Shown: one piece after another, positions 15,247-23,818 of the stretch
How the letters are laid out: every line of letters starts with the position of its first letter
How positions within the stretch are numbered: position 1 is the stretch's first letter
Assembly (NCBI GenBank): GCA_002898575.1
Contig: BEHT01000034.1
Span: 1-38,572 of the forward strand
Length of the DNA stretch: 38,572 bases
Reading direction: 5' to 3'
From: a bacterium HR17
GTDB lineage: Bacteria > Armatimonadota > Fervidibacteria > Fervidibacterales > Fervidibacteraceae
The notes under the pieces: model-generated
Told to the model about the DNA's origin: nothing
Database searches by the model: none
Seen by the model: only the letters and a program-made list of their open reading frames with translations
Position numbers and translations under genes: made by a program

Positions 15247-15265
15247 ACACTGAAAGCGGTGCACG

Positions 15266-15841
15266 GTGATGACCAAAGAGGAACTGCGGCGCATGGTGCA
15301 GGAGCGTTTGCGGGCGCTGCCGCACGATGAGCGGGTGCGGCGGACGCAGTTGGCGTTGCAGCGGGCGCGGGCATTTCTGCTGACGGTAGAGGCAGACCTC
15401 GCCGCGTTCTACATGCCGACGCCCGAAGAAGTGGACATCGTTCCGCTCATCCGTTGGTGGCAGGCGCGGGGGTTGTCCGTCGCTTTGCCGTGCACCATCG
15501 TGCCCGAACGCCGCTTGGAATTCCGTCGCGTCACCCGCTTGGAAACGGACTTGCAACAGGGTGCCTTCGGCATCTGGGAACCCAAACCTGCCTGCCCGTC
15601 GGTGACGCCGCAAGAGTTGCCGCTCATCGTCGTGCCCGGACGAGCGTTTGATGAATGTGGCAATCGGTTGGGACGCGGGTTGGGCTACTATGACCGCTTT
15701 TTGAAAACGCTACCTCCCAACACCCTCAAAATCGCCATCGCGTTGGAAGCGCAAATCGTGCCCCGTATCCCGACGACGCCCAACGATGTCGCCGTTGATG
15801 TCGTCATCACCGAGCAGCGCACCCTCTTTCGTCCCCATTGA
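15266..15841 (+). CDS. 5-formyltetrahydrofolate cyclo-ligase
   Basis: This 191-residue protein belongs to the MTHFS/YgfA family, which converts 5-formyl-THF to 5,10-methenyl-THF using ATP. It shows basic N-terminal helices, AAFYMPTPEEVDIVPLI, PGRAFDECGNRLGRGLGYYDRFL (the nucleotide and folate site) and a VVITE ending. Two tandem ATGs begin it at 15266 and 15269; the leader is short. It is divergent from rpmH, with a shared promoter region of about 90 bases. Confidence 0.94.
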   Translation: MMTKEELRRMVQERLRALPHDERVRRTQLALQRARAFLLTVEADLAAFYMPTPEEVDIVPLIRWWQARGLSVALPCTIVPERRLEFRRVTRLETDLQQGAFGIWEPKPACPSVTPQELPLIVVPGRAFDECGNRLGRGLGYYDRFLKTLPPNTLKIAIALEAQIVPRIPTTPNDVAVDVVITEQRTLFRPH

Positions 15842-15998
15842 CGCCGCGCTAAGGTTGCGGATGGCTGTCACCCGGTCGCTGCCGAGAGCGTTGACAATGT
15901 GCTGGTGTGTGTGATTGCTGGGAGTGGCTGGAGGGTAAAGAGCGAACCCAAGCCGCTGAAGAGCAAGTGTTTGTCAGCGGTGTGCTGTGTTGAATAAT

Positions 15999-16580
15999 CG
16001 GAGGGCGGCTCTCCTGAGCCGCCGAAGAAAGAGCAGCGCATCAGGAGATGCGCCCTCCGAACGACGCACTCTCGGAGGGCGGCTCTCCTGAGCCGCCGAA
16101 GAAAGAGCAGCGCATCAGGAGATGCGCCCTCCGAACGACGCACTCTCGGAGGGCGGCTCTCCTGAGCCGCCGAAGAAAGAGCAGCGCATCAGGAGATGCG
16201 CCCTCCGAACGACGCACTCTCGGAGGGCGGCTCTCCTGAGCCGCCGAAGAAAGAGCAGCGCATCAGGAGATGCGCCCTCCGAACGACGCACTCTCGGAGG
16301 GCGGCTCTCCTGAGCCGCCGAAGAAAGAGCGGCGCATCAGGAGATGCGCTCTCCGAACGACGCACTCTCGGAGGGCGGCTCTCCTGAGCCGCCGAAGAAA
16401 GAGCAGCGCATCAGGAGATGCGCCCTCCGAACGACGCACTCTCGGAGGGCGGCTCTCTTGAGCCGCTGAAAAACGGCGCATCAGGAGATGCGCCCTCCGA
16501 AGGACACACTCTCGGAGGGCGGCTCTCCTGAGCCGCCGAAAAACGGTGCGTCTCTTGACATGCCCTCCGAGGAACTGCCG
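15999..16580. repeat. 74-bp double-hairpin tandem array, eight copies
   Basis: Copies start at 15999, 16073, 16147, 16221, 16295, 16369, 16443 and 16513. The first six are 74 bases and nearly identical; copy 7 is 70 bases and copy 8 decays. Each unit has hairpin 1 (GGCGGCTC-TCCT-GAGCCGCC), a purine linker, hairpin 2 (GCGCATC-AGGA-GATGCGC), then CCCTCCG matching the opening CGGAGGG, so an outer stem can enclose both. The two apical octamers TCTCCTGA and TCAGGAGA are reverse complements. Confidence 0.95.
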
Positions 16581-16731
16581 AAAAAGAAAAATTCAACAAA
16601 GCCCAGCGACGAAGAACTGGAAGAAGTGCCTGCAGAACGGGAAGCAGACCTCGTCCCCGCTAGGTCATGAGGGAGGGTTAATGAGTGGGTGCATCGTCTT
16701 CAACGCTAGAGCGGGCATGTCCGCTCTGATA

Positions 16732-16761
16732 TTGCTTTTTGCGGCGCTGCTTGGCTACAAT
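16732..16761 (+). promoter_or_regulatory. Promoter of membrane protein-hisD operon
   Basis: TTGCTT (16732-16737) and TACAAT (16756-16761) are separated by 18 bases, a plausible sigma-70-type promoter about 38 bases before the start at 16800. Confidence 0.5.
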
Positions 16762-16799
16762 GGAAGCGCAGCGGCACCTGTGCAGCAGGAGGGGCGAGC

Positions 16800-18734
16800 A
16801 TGCGCGAATTGGACGAGACCGTCGCGGCAGCGCCCCGCAAAATCGTCGTGCCGACCGCGCGTCCGTTTTGGTCATGGCGGGCGGTAGCCATCGGCATCTT
16901 GCTTTTGCCCCTCAACCTCTACTGGGTCGGTGTCACTGAAGGGTTGTGGCACGCGCTCCACATGACGACCCTTTCGTTGCCGATGAACGCTTTGATGCTG
17001 CTATCGGCGCTGGCGATAGTCAATCGCGGGCTACAACGGGCGGCACCTGCGTTGGCGCTCAGTGCCGGCGAGTTAGGGCTCGTCTTTTTGGCGCTGACGG
17101 TGCAAAGCGTGTTTATTGGGCACGATGGGATGGTCAGTTTGCTCGGCGTCATTCCCGCTGCGGCGTGGTTTGAAAATCCTGCCAACCGCTGGCGCGCGCT
17201 CTTTTTCCCTTTTTTGCCCGACGGTTGGGTCGTCACCGAAAAATCCGCCGTGCGCCACTTTTACTTGGGCGGTGCGGCGTTTTACGGGCAAGGTTTTTGG
17301 CGTTTTTGGCTCACACCGACGGTGCATTGGACGATGCTGCTGACCCTGTTGTCCGTTGCCTACTTAGCGCTCACCGTTCCGTTTTATCGGCGCTGGGCAC
17401 ACGAGGAACGGTTGGCGTTTCCTGTCTTGCGGTTGCCGATGGACATCATTGACGGACGGTTGCACTGGCGCACGCCGGCGTTTTGGTGCGGTTTTGCCCT
17501 TGCGGCGTTCGTGGACATGGTCAATCACCTGAATTGGCTCTACCCACAAGTGCCCTTTTTACGGGTGCGGGCGCGTGACCGCGATTTGCTGTGGTATTTG
17601 ACCGAACCGCCTTTCAACGCCATTGGCTCCACACCGTTGGCGTTTTACCCGTTCATCATTGGCTACGGTTACTTGATGCCGTTGGACTCGTGCGCTTCGG
17701 CGTGGTTTTTCTACCTGTTGCGGAAAGCGCAACGCATCGTCGGGGCGTGGTGGGGCTTGACTTTTTTGCCCCGTTTCCCTTACGAGAACGAGCAAGCCGC
17801 TGGGGCAGCGTTGGGCATCGCTGCGCTAACCCTGTGGCGCAGCCGCCATGCCTTGCGCGCTTTTGGGCAATCCACAAACGCCCCGCTGCAGCCGATGACG
17901 ACCGCGACCCTCTTTGCCGTCGCTGCGTTGCTTTGCTGGGGCATCGCTGTTCAAGTTGGGATGCGCCCGAACACAGCAGCAGCCTTTTGGCTGGTGCATT
18001 TTCTCATCGCCTTGACTGTCACGCGGTTGCGGGTGGAGGCGGGACCGCCCTCCCATTCGCTGCTTTACGCCAACCCGCAAGATTTGCTGCTGGCGTCGTG
18101 GGGCACACGCTCGTTTCGCCCCCGCGAGTTGACGGCGCTGGCGCTGTTTTTCTGGTTCAACCGGCTGAACCGCAACCACGCTGCCCCCGTCATCATGGAA
18201 GGTTGGCGGTTGAGCGAATGGGCAAATGTGTCGTTTCGTCGTGCCGCGGGGTTGATGGTGGCGATGGCGGTGTTGAGCGTTGTCGGGTGTTTTGTGCTTT
18301 ACCCGCCCCTGTTTTACCGGGATGGTGCGGCGACGCGCATCGGCGAAGTCGTTTGGGTCGGACAGGACACTTTCAACCGCTTGGCATCTTGGGTCGCCAA
18401 CCCGACACCGCCCGACCGTTGGGCGCGGTCGTTTGTGGCGGGCGGATTTGCAGTCACTGCCGCACTCAACGCCCTTTATCACCGCTTGCCTTGGTGGGGC
18501 TTGCACCCGTTGGGTTACTTGTTGGGCACGAGTTTCGCTGTTGACTACTACTGGCTCTGCCTGCTGCTCAGTTCCGTCGCAAAATGGTTGCTGTTGCGCT
18601 ATTCTGGGGCACGCGCAGTGCAAGCGATGACGCCCTTTTTCGTCGGGCTGATTTTGGGCGAAGGGACCGTCGCTTGCGCATGGAGCGTTTACGGCATCGC
18701 CATCCACAAACCGATGTATGACGCTTGGTGGTAA
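16800..18734 (+). CDS. Large multi-pass membrane protein, DUF6785/6784-like
   Basis: The 644-residue protein has a cytoplasmic N-terminus and well over ten hydrophobic segments. Stretches such as TEPPFNAIGSTPLAFYPFIIGYGYLMPLD, LRVEAGPPSHSL and the aromatic-rich SFRPRELTALALFFWFNRLNRN recall the large DUF6785/DUF6784 membrane proteins I know from Armatimonadota and Planctomycetes; this family call is from memory. Function is unknown; a transporter is possible. AGGAGGGG precedes the ATG. It is followed after 54 bases by hisD, so the two are probably co-transcribed, but nothing in the sequence ties it to histidine. Confidence 0.7.
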   Translation: MRELDETVAAAPRKIVVPTARPFWSWRAVAIGILLLPLNLYWVGVTEGLWHALHMTTLSLPMNALMLLSALAIVNRGLQRAAPALALSAGELGLVFLALTVQSVFIGHDGMVSLLGVIPAAAWFENPANRWRALFFPFLPDGWVVTEKSAVRHFYLGGAAFYGQGFWRFWLTPTVHWTMLLTLLSVAYLALTVPFYRRWAHEERLAFPVLRLPMDIIDGRLHWRTPAFWCGFALAAFVDMVNHLNWLYPQVPFLRVRARDRDLLWYLTEPPFNAIGSTPLAFYPFIIGYGYLMPLDSCASAWFFYLLRKAQRIVGAWWGLTFLPRFPYENEQAAGAALGIAALTLWRSRHALRAFGQSTNAPLQPMTTATLFAVAALLCWGIAVQVGMRPNTAAAFWLVHFLIALTVTRLRVEAGPPSHSLLYANPQDLLLASWGTRSFRPRELTALALFFWFNRLNRNHAAPVIMEGWRLSEWANVSFRRAAGLMVAMAVLSVVGCFVLYPPLFYRDGAATRIGEVVWVGQDTFNRLASWVANPTPPDRWARSFVAGGFAVTAALNALYHRLPWWGLHPLGYLLGTSFAVDYYWLCLLLSSVAKWLLLRYSGARAVQAMTPFFVGLILGEGTVACAWSVYGIAIHKPMYDAWW

Positions 18735-18788
18735 CGCAAGCCAGCGGTCAGGCACAGCACGCCAACCGTGCAGCGAGGAGGTTGAAAG

Positions 18789-20129
18789 ATGGCGTCAGCG
18801 CAAGCCTCAGTTGTGCCCATTTTGTCCACGCGCAAAGACGGGGTGAAAGCCGTTCGTCAACGGTTGCAACGCACCACTTTTGACCCGCTGGCGATGGCGG
18901 AAGTGGAGAATCAAGTCCGCACCATCATCGCTGCAGTCCGCCGACGCGGCGATGACGCGTTGGTGGACATGGAGCGCCAGTTTGGTTGGAAAGGATGCAC
19001 CCGAGAACGGTTGCGCGTCAGCGATGCGGAAGTAAAAGCAGCGTTGGCGCAAGTGTCCCCGAAAGTGTTGGACGCGTTGCGGGTCGCCCATGAACGATTG
19101 GAACAGTTTCATCGCCGTCAAGTGCCGTCGGCGTGGTTCGTGCACGAGGATGGGGCGATGTTGGGGCAACTCGTGCAGCCTGTAGAGCGTGTCGGCATTT
19201 ATGTGCCTGGTGGGTTGGCGGCGTATCCGTCCACCGTTTTGCATGTCGCAGTGCCCGCTAAAGTGGCGGGGGTGCGGGAAATTTGTTTGGCGACACCGCC
19301 TGATGAGCGTGGCACTATTGCGCCCGTCGTGTTGGCGGCGGCGCACCTTGTGGGCGTTCACGCCGTCTTTCGCATCGGTGGCGCCCACGCCATCGCCGCT
19401 TTCGCGTTCGGGACGGAAACTGTCCCGAAAGTGGACAAAATCGCAGGACCTGGCGGCATTTACCCCGTCGTCGCTAAGCGATTGCTGTTCGGCGTCGTCG
19501 GCATTGACCTTTTGCCCGGACCGAGCGAAGTCGCCGTCATCGCTGACGAGGCGGCGCCCCCTGAATGGGTTGCGATGGAGTTGTTGGCGCAAGCGGAACA
19601 TGGTCCTGACTCCGTCGCCGTGTTGTTCACGCCATCGGAAAAATTGCTTTGCGCTGTCGCTGCGACCCTGCAGCGGCAATTGCAACGGTCGCCTCGGCGC
19701 CGCTACCTTGAACCCGCGTTGCGCGAACATGGGGCGTTGGTGCTCACTCGCGATTTGGATGAAGCCATCGCGTTGGTCAACGATGGAGCGTTTGAGCATG
19801 TGGCGTTGATGGTCACTGAACCGATGGCGTGGGTCGGTAAGGTGCGCCACGCTGGAGCGGTTTTCGTGGGGGTAGCGACGAGCGTGGCGTTCGGCGATTA
19901 TTTGGCAGGACCGAGTCATGTGTTGCCGACGGCAGGAACAGCGCGGTTTGCGTCGGGATTAAGTGTGCACGATTTTGTGCGGCGGACATCGTTGGTGATG
20001 CTGTCGGCGGAGAAGTCCCGCGAACTGGCGGAGATCGCCGCCGTTTTGGCAGATGCCGAGGGGTTGCCCGCTCACGCCCAAACACTGCGGTTGCGCCGTT
20101 CAATAGCGCGACGGCAACGACAGCGTTAA
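18789..20129 (+). CDS. hisD: Histidinol dehydrogenase
   Basis: This 446-residue NAD-dependent enzyme oxidises L-histidinol to L-histidine, the last two steps of histidine synthesis. The zinc-site residues are present: Q268 and H271 in LLAQAEHG, D370 in FGDYLAGPSHVLPT and H429 near the end. The general-base pair E336-H337 is also present. The usual GPGN motif reads GPGG (220-223). The C-terminus carries an extra basic tail of about 10 residues. GGAGG before the ATG is a good SD. No other his gene is adjacent except possibly the HAD phosphatase downstream. Confidence 0.94.
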   Translation: MASAQASVVPILSTRKDGVKAVRQRLQRTTFDPLAMAEVENQVRTIIAAVRRRGDDALVDMERQFGWKGCTRERLRVSDAEVKAALAQVSPKVLDALRVAHERLEQFHRRQVPSAWFVHEDGAMLGQLVQPVERVGIYVPGGLAAYPSTVLHVAVPAKVAGVREICLATPPDERGTIAPVVLAAAHLVGVHAVFRIGGAHAIAAFAFGTETVPKVDKIAGPGGIYPVVAKRLLFGVVGIDLLPGPSEVAVIADEAAPPEWVAMELLAQAEHGPDSVAVLFTPSEKLLCAVAATLQRQLQRSPRRRYLEPALREHGALVLTRDLDEAIALVNDGAFEHVALMVTEPMAWVGKVRHAGAVFVGVATSVAFGDYLAGPSHVLPTAGTARFASGLSVHDFVRRTSLVMLSAEKSRELAEIAAVLADAEGLPAHAQTLRLRRSIARRQRQR

Positions 20130-20252
20130 AACCGGTGACCGTTGAACTTGCTCTCATCTCAGCGATGCGCCAACTTGTTGGTGGCACTCATTCGCTGTGG
20201 AAGGTGTTCGCCGATGAATGCGGCATTTGCGACCCGCATGGAAGGCATGTTA

Positions 20253-21230
20253 ATGGTGCGTCAGGAAATTTTGGACGACTTGCCCAAAGTGGACGCATTG
20301 GTGCTGGACATTGACGGCGTGCTGATTGACGCGTCGCAGAGTTATCGGCTCGCCGTCTGCGAAGCGGTGCGCTTTTTCGTGGCGCACGAACTGGGCTGGG
20401 TCGTGGACGCCCCACCCATTACACCCGACGAAGTGGATTTGTTCAAACGCGCCGGCGGGTTCAACAACGATTGGGACTTAACACAAGCCGCTGTGCTCTT
20501 TTTGCTGTTCAAAGGGTTGCGACACGGTGCCAAGCGCATCAGCGAGTTGCGACGCCTCCCCCCGACATTGGAGGAGTTTTTAAGTGCCGTGACAGCCGAA
20601 GGCGGCGGACTGCAAGGCGCAGAACGGGTGGTCGTAGAGCGATTGGAGTTGCGCCAGCGTCGCGATCTGGCGCGCCTGTGGAAGCGCCGGCTTATCGTCC
20701 AGGTGGCACAAGAGTTTTATGCGGGACGCAAGTGGTGCCCGTTGCTGTTCGGTTTTGAACCGCAATTTGTAGACCGAGACGAAGGTTTGCTGGCGCAAGA
20801 ACGGGCGCTGGTGAACGCCGATTTGTTGCTGCCCGATTTGAAGTTGGGCATTTTGACGGGACGGGCGCGGCGCGAAACGGCGTTGGCGCTGGAACGCTTG
20901 CGACTCCTCAAACGCATCCCTCCCGACTTTTGGGTCACCGACGACGATGCGCCCCGTAAACCTGACCCCCGTGCTCTCGCGGGACTGTTGGAGCGGTTAC
21001 AATCTCGCCGGGCGATTTATGTCGGTGACACCGTGGACGATTTGCGAATGGTCAACGACTATAAAGCCCAGCAACGCCCGCTCAGTCCCATCGTTTACGC
21101 CTGTATGGTGCTAACGGGTCCCAACGGTGAAAAGAACCGCACCCTCTTTTTGGAGCAAGGGGCAGACATCATTGCGACGGATGTCAACATCCTCCTGAGT
21201 TACTTGCGCCATGTGCGGGGCGACCGATAG
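20253..21230 (+). CDS. HAD-family hydrolase, possible phosphatase
   Basis: The protein has 325 residues. Motif I is LDIDGVLID (nucleophile D19, acid D21). ILTGR serves as the motif II region and KPDP as motif III, and IYVGDTVDDLRM is motif IV. It resembles the subfamily IA group annotated as TIGR01548. Between motifs I and II lies a large helical cap (about 55-190). The ATG at 20253 is chosen for GGAAGG seven bases before; 20238 and 20247 are alternatives. It follows hisD by 123 bases, which makes histidinol-phosphate phosphatase an attractive guess, but cap-type HADs are too promiscuous to call it. Confidence 0.8.
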   Translation: MVRQEILDDLPKVDALVLDIDGVLIDASQSYRLAVCEAVRFFVAHELGWVVDAPPITPDEVDLFKRAGGFNNDWDLTQAAVLFLLFKGLRHGAKRISELRRLPPTLEEFLSAVTAEGGGLQGAERVVVERLELRQRRDLARLWKRRLIVQVAQEFYAGRKWCPLLFGFEPQFVDRDEGLLAQERALVNADLLLPDLKLGILTGRARRETALALERLRLLKRIPPDFWVTDDDAPRKPDPRALAGLLERLQSRRAIYVGDTVDDLRMVNDYKAQQRPLSPIVYACMVLTGPNGEKNRTLFLEQGADIIATDVNILLSYLRHVRGDR

Positions 21231-21232
21231 CG

Positions 21233-22093
21233 TCAGAACGGCTGCGCCAACGCAGCGGGCGCTCGGGAACGGTGTCCCGCGACGGATAACACACCCAAAG
21301 TGATGGCGTAAGGCAGCGCCAGGAGGACTTGGTAAGGCACCCCGGCAAAGGTCACTTGCCACTGCAGAGCGACAGCCCGTAACATCCCAAAGCCGAGACA
21401 ACCCAGCCCAACCCACAACGGCTGCCACCGTCCCAAGATGACCATGCACAAGGCGATGAAGCCTTGCCCCGCTGTGACGCCCTCGTTGAACGAACCTGTT
21501 TCGCCCAAAGTCAACGCCGCACCGCCCAAGCCCATCAACCCGCTGCCGACAAGGGCGATGATTGTGCGCCATCGTCGCACCGCGTAACCTAACTCTTGCA
21601 CTGTCGCTGGGTCTTCGCCGATCGCCCGCACGACTAACCCCCAATGGGTGCGGAAAAGCCACAGTGTTCCGCCGATGGTCGCTAACCATGCCGCATAAGT
21701 GAGCCCATGCTGCCCCAGCGGTGGCAAGGAAGGTAACAACGCCACCGTGAAAGTTGTCCCCGTTTGTTGCACGCTCCGAAAAAGCGTGCCTGTCAGCCCC
21801 AACGCTAACAAGTTCAACCCTGCCCCGACAATCACTTGGTCGGCGCGCCCCCGCACGCACAAAAGGGCGTACAAGGCACCGAACGCCCATCCTGCCAGAA
21901 CGCCTGCACCGATGCCTAGCAGTGGGCTGTCCGTCGTCCAAGTCACCCACGCCGCCGCGAAGGCGCCGACGAGCATGGTCCCTTCCGCCCCAATGTTCAA
22001 CAACCCTGCCCGCTCCAGCAGCGTTTCGCCCAGTGCCACCCACAGCAACGGGGTCGCCAAACTGAGCCCCGATTGCCAAAGGCTACCTACCAT
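21233..22093 (-). CDS. ABC permease, nucleoside/simple-sugar type
   Basis: This 286-residue inner-membrane permease of the BPD_transp_2 family has about eight to ten hydrophobic segments. ETLLERAGLLNIGAEGTMLVGAF at the start and VRAIGEDPATVQELGYAV in the cytoplasmic loop are typical of YufQ/NupQ-like subunits that work with a BMP-type lipoprotein, an ATPase and a second permease. None of those is adjacent. The ATG at 22093 is preceded by AAGGGGG. The stop is 2 bases from the convergent HAD gene. Substrate is inferred from family only. Confidence 0.88.
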   Translation of the reverse strand: MVGSLWQSGLSLATPLLWVALGETLLERAGLLNIGAEGTMLVGAFAAAWVTWTTDSPLLGIGAGVLAGWAFGALYALLCVRGRADQVIVGAGLNLLALGLTGTLFRSVQQTGTTFTVALLPSLPPLGQHGLTYAAWLATIGGTLWLFRTHWGLVVRAIGEDPATVQELGYAVRRWRTIIALVGSGLMGLGGAALTLGETGSFNEGVTAGQGFIALCMVILGRWQPLWVGLGCLGFGMLRAVALQWQVTFAGVPYQVLLALPYAITLGVLSVAGHRSRAPAALAQPF

Positions 22094-22119
22094 CCCTTTG
22101 TCCCCCTTGCGACGAACCC

Positions 22120-22148
22120 TTGACGCCCATTTTGGCGCAAAACACAAT
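22120..22148 (+). promoter_or_regulatory. Promoter of M48 protease gene
   Basis: TTGACG (22120-22125), a 17-base spacer and CACAAT (22143-22148) form a good sigma-70-type promoter 36 bases before the ATG at 22185. Confidence 0.6.
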
Positions 22149-22184
22149 AACGCCGTCACGCAACAGCAAAGGGGGGGACGAGCA

Positions 22185-23813
22185 ATGGCGCTGTGGGCGC
22201 GGTCGTTGCTGGTATTGGGGTTTCTTTTTGGGTTGTTGTTTGCGGTCGTCATGGTCGTTGCGGAAGTGTTGCAATTCGGCGTGGCGGTAACAGTCGCACT
22301 GACAGCCGCTGTGGTTGCGCTGGAGTTCCTGTTAGCGCCGTTTCTCATTGACTGGACTTTGCGTTGGCTTTACCGCTTTGACTGGGTGGACCCTGAAAGC
22401 GTTGACCCGAAGATGGCGGAGTTTCTGCGCCGGCTCTGCCGTGCCCACAACATTCCCGTCCCGCGCTTCGGGCTCATCGCCGACGCCCATCCCAACGCTT
22501 TCACTTACGGACATGTTCCCTTTAACGCCCGTTTGATCATCACGCAAGGCATCATAGACATGTTGGACGAAGACGAGCGCAACGCTGTCTTGGCTCACGA
22601 GGTCGGGCACATCGTTCACTGGGATTTTGTCGTGATGACTGTCGCAACTGCCATCCCCGTCATCCTTTATGTGCTCTATCGGACAATGACACGCGTTGCT
22701 GCCCGTTCTCGGCGCAAAGGCGCTTATCTTTGGGTCGTCGCCATCTCTGCTTACCTCGCTTACATCCTTGCCCATTACCTCACGCTCTTGTTGTCGCGGG
22801 TGCGGGAATACTATGCCGACGAATTTTCTGCTCTCGTCACTCGCAACCCCAACGCGTTGGCGACGGCGTTGGCGAAAATTGCCTACGGGTTAGCCCGTAT
22901 GGGCACGGAAACGGAGGACATCGGAGATGAGCAAGGCAAGATGGAAACGGTGCGAGCGTTGGGTGTTTTTGACCCGCATGCCGCTCACGCCCTTGCTCTC
23001 TCAGTCCTTGGCACTTCTGTCACGACAACTCTTTCGCCCACTGCAGTCATTAAAGCGATGCGATGGGATTTGTGGAACCCTTGGGCTTCAGTCCACGAGT
23101 TGCACTCTACCCACCCGCTTCCCGCAAAGCGATTGAAAGCGTTAGAGCGCCTCGCCGAGCGGTTGGGACAACGCCCCGCCTTTGATTTCCCCGAACGCCC
23201 ACCCGAAAGTTACTGGGACGAGTTTCTCGCCGATTTGCTGATCGCATCCCTGCCTTATGCGACAACATTGTTGGGGCTCATAGTCGCTTTCACGATGGCG
23301 ATGAATTTCCAACTTTCAATGGTGACCCTTGCTGGCATTGTGCTTGTCTTTCTCGGCTTGGGCTACTTGGGCAAAACCGTGTTCATACATCCGTCAGGCA
23401 CTTTTGCGCCCAAACGCGTGGAAGAGTTGGTCGGTGAAGTGAAGGTCTCGGGTGTGCGGGCAATTCCATGCACTGTGAGCGGCACCATCATCGGACGGGG
23501 CATCCCTGGCTTTTTGCTGAGCGCTGATTTGGTGCTGCAAGACGAAACGGGTTACATCGTTTTGGTCTATCGGCAACCGCTATGGCTGCTTGACTGGCTG
23601 TTTGCCCTGTTCCGAGTGGATAGTCTCATCGGCAGGAAAGTGACCGCCATCGGTTGGTATCGGCGCGCCCCTGCTCCTTTTGTTGAGTTGCTTGAAGTGA
23701 GTGTGGACGACGGCACAACCCATCGTTGCTACCTGTATGCAGGCAAGTTAGTGCTGGGCTGGCTGATGGTGCTGGTCGGTATTGCCCTTTGCCTTCTGCC
23801 GTTTGTGTTGTGA
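22185..23813 (+). CDS. M48 (HtpX-like) membrane metalloprotease
   Basis: The protein has 542 residues. Two N-terminal membrane helices (about 8-30 and 35-58) precede the M48 domain: NAFTYGH, AVLAHEVGHIVHWD (zinc ligands H138 and H142, catalytic E139) and REYYADEFSA, which supplies the third ligand. HtpX-like enzymes degrade misfolded membrane proteins from the cytoplasmic side. Two further hydrophobic segments occur near 345-385, followed by a beta-rich C-terminal domain (about 395-515) and a last helix. HtpX is about 290 residues, so the C-terminal extension of about 200 residues is notable. It has its own promoter and stands alone. Confidence 0.9.
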   Translation: MALWARSLLVLGFLFGLLFAVVMVVAEVLQFGVAVTVALTAAVVALEFLLAPFLIDWTLRWLYRFDWVDPESVDPKMAEFLRRLCRAHNIPVPRFGLIADAHPNAFTYGHVPFNARLIITQGIIDMLDEDERNAVLAHEVGHIVHWDFVVMTVATAIPVILYVLYRTMTRVAARSRRKGAYLWVVAISAYLAYILAHYLTLLLSRVREYYADEFSALVTRNPNALATALAKIAYGLARMGTETEDIGDEQGKMETVRALGVFDPHAAHALALSVLGTSVTTTLSPTAVIKAMRWDLWNPWASVHELHSTHPLPAKRLKALERLAERLGQRPAFDFPERPPESYWDEFLADLLIASLPYATTLLGLIVAFTMAMNFQLSMVTLAGIVLVFLGLGYLGKTVFIHPSGTFAPKRVEELVGEVKVSGVRAIPCTVSGTIIGRGIPGFLLSADLVLQDETGYIVLVYRQPLWLLDWLFALFRVDSLIGRKVTAIGWYRRAPAPFVELLEVSVDDGTTHRCYLYAGKLVLGWLMVLVGIALCLLPFVL

Positions 23814-23818
23814 GCGGG

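Larger units (their letters stand above)
15842..16799. other. Gene-free spacer dominated by repeat array
   Basis: No gene is supported here. The stretch holds the eight-copy array at 15999-16580, then about 150 bases without recognised features, and the promoter of the membrane protein gene at 16732-16761. Repeated 63-residue reading frames across the array are translated repeats, not genes. Confidence 0.75.

Noticed and set aside
15025-15300. Chromosome origin near rpmH
   Set aside because: rpmH often flanks dnaA and oriC, but no dnaA gene or cluster of DnaA boxes is visible and a folate gene replaces dnaA.
16048-16461. Repeated 63-residue reading frames
   Set aside because: They are the translated hairpin repeat, one frame per unit, with no SD or start context.
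15999-16580. Possible CRISPR array
   Set aside because: The period is regular, but the whole 74-base unit repeats, with no unique spacers and no cas genes nearby.
17826-19919. Long minus-strand reading frames over the membrane protein and hisD
   Set aside because: Antisense frames caused by GC-rich codon use; they lack SD sequences and any recognisable family, while the plus strand encodes clear proteins.
21111-22079. A 322-residue minus-strand frame overlapping the ABC permease
   Set aside because: It is a shifted frame of the real permease and arginine-rich without family features.
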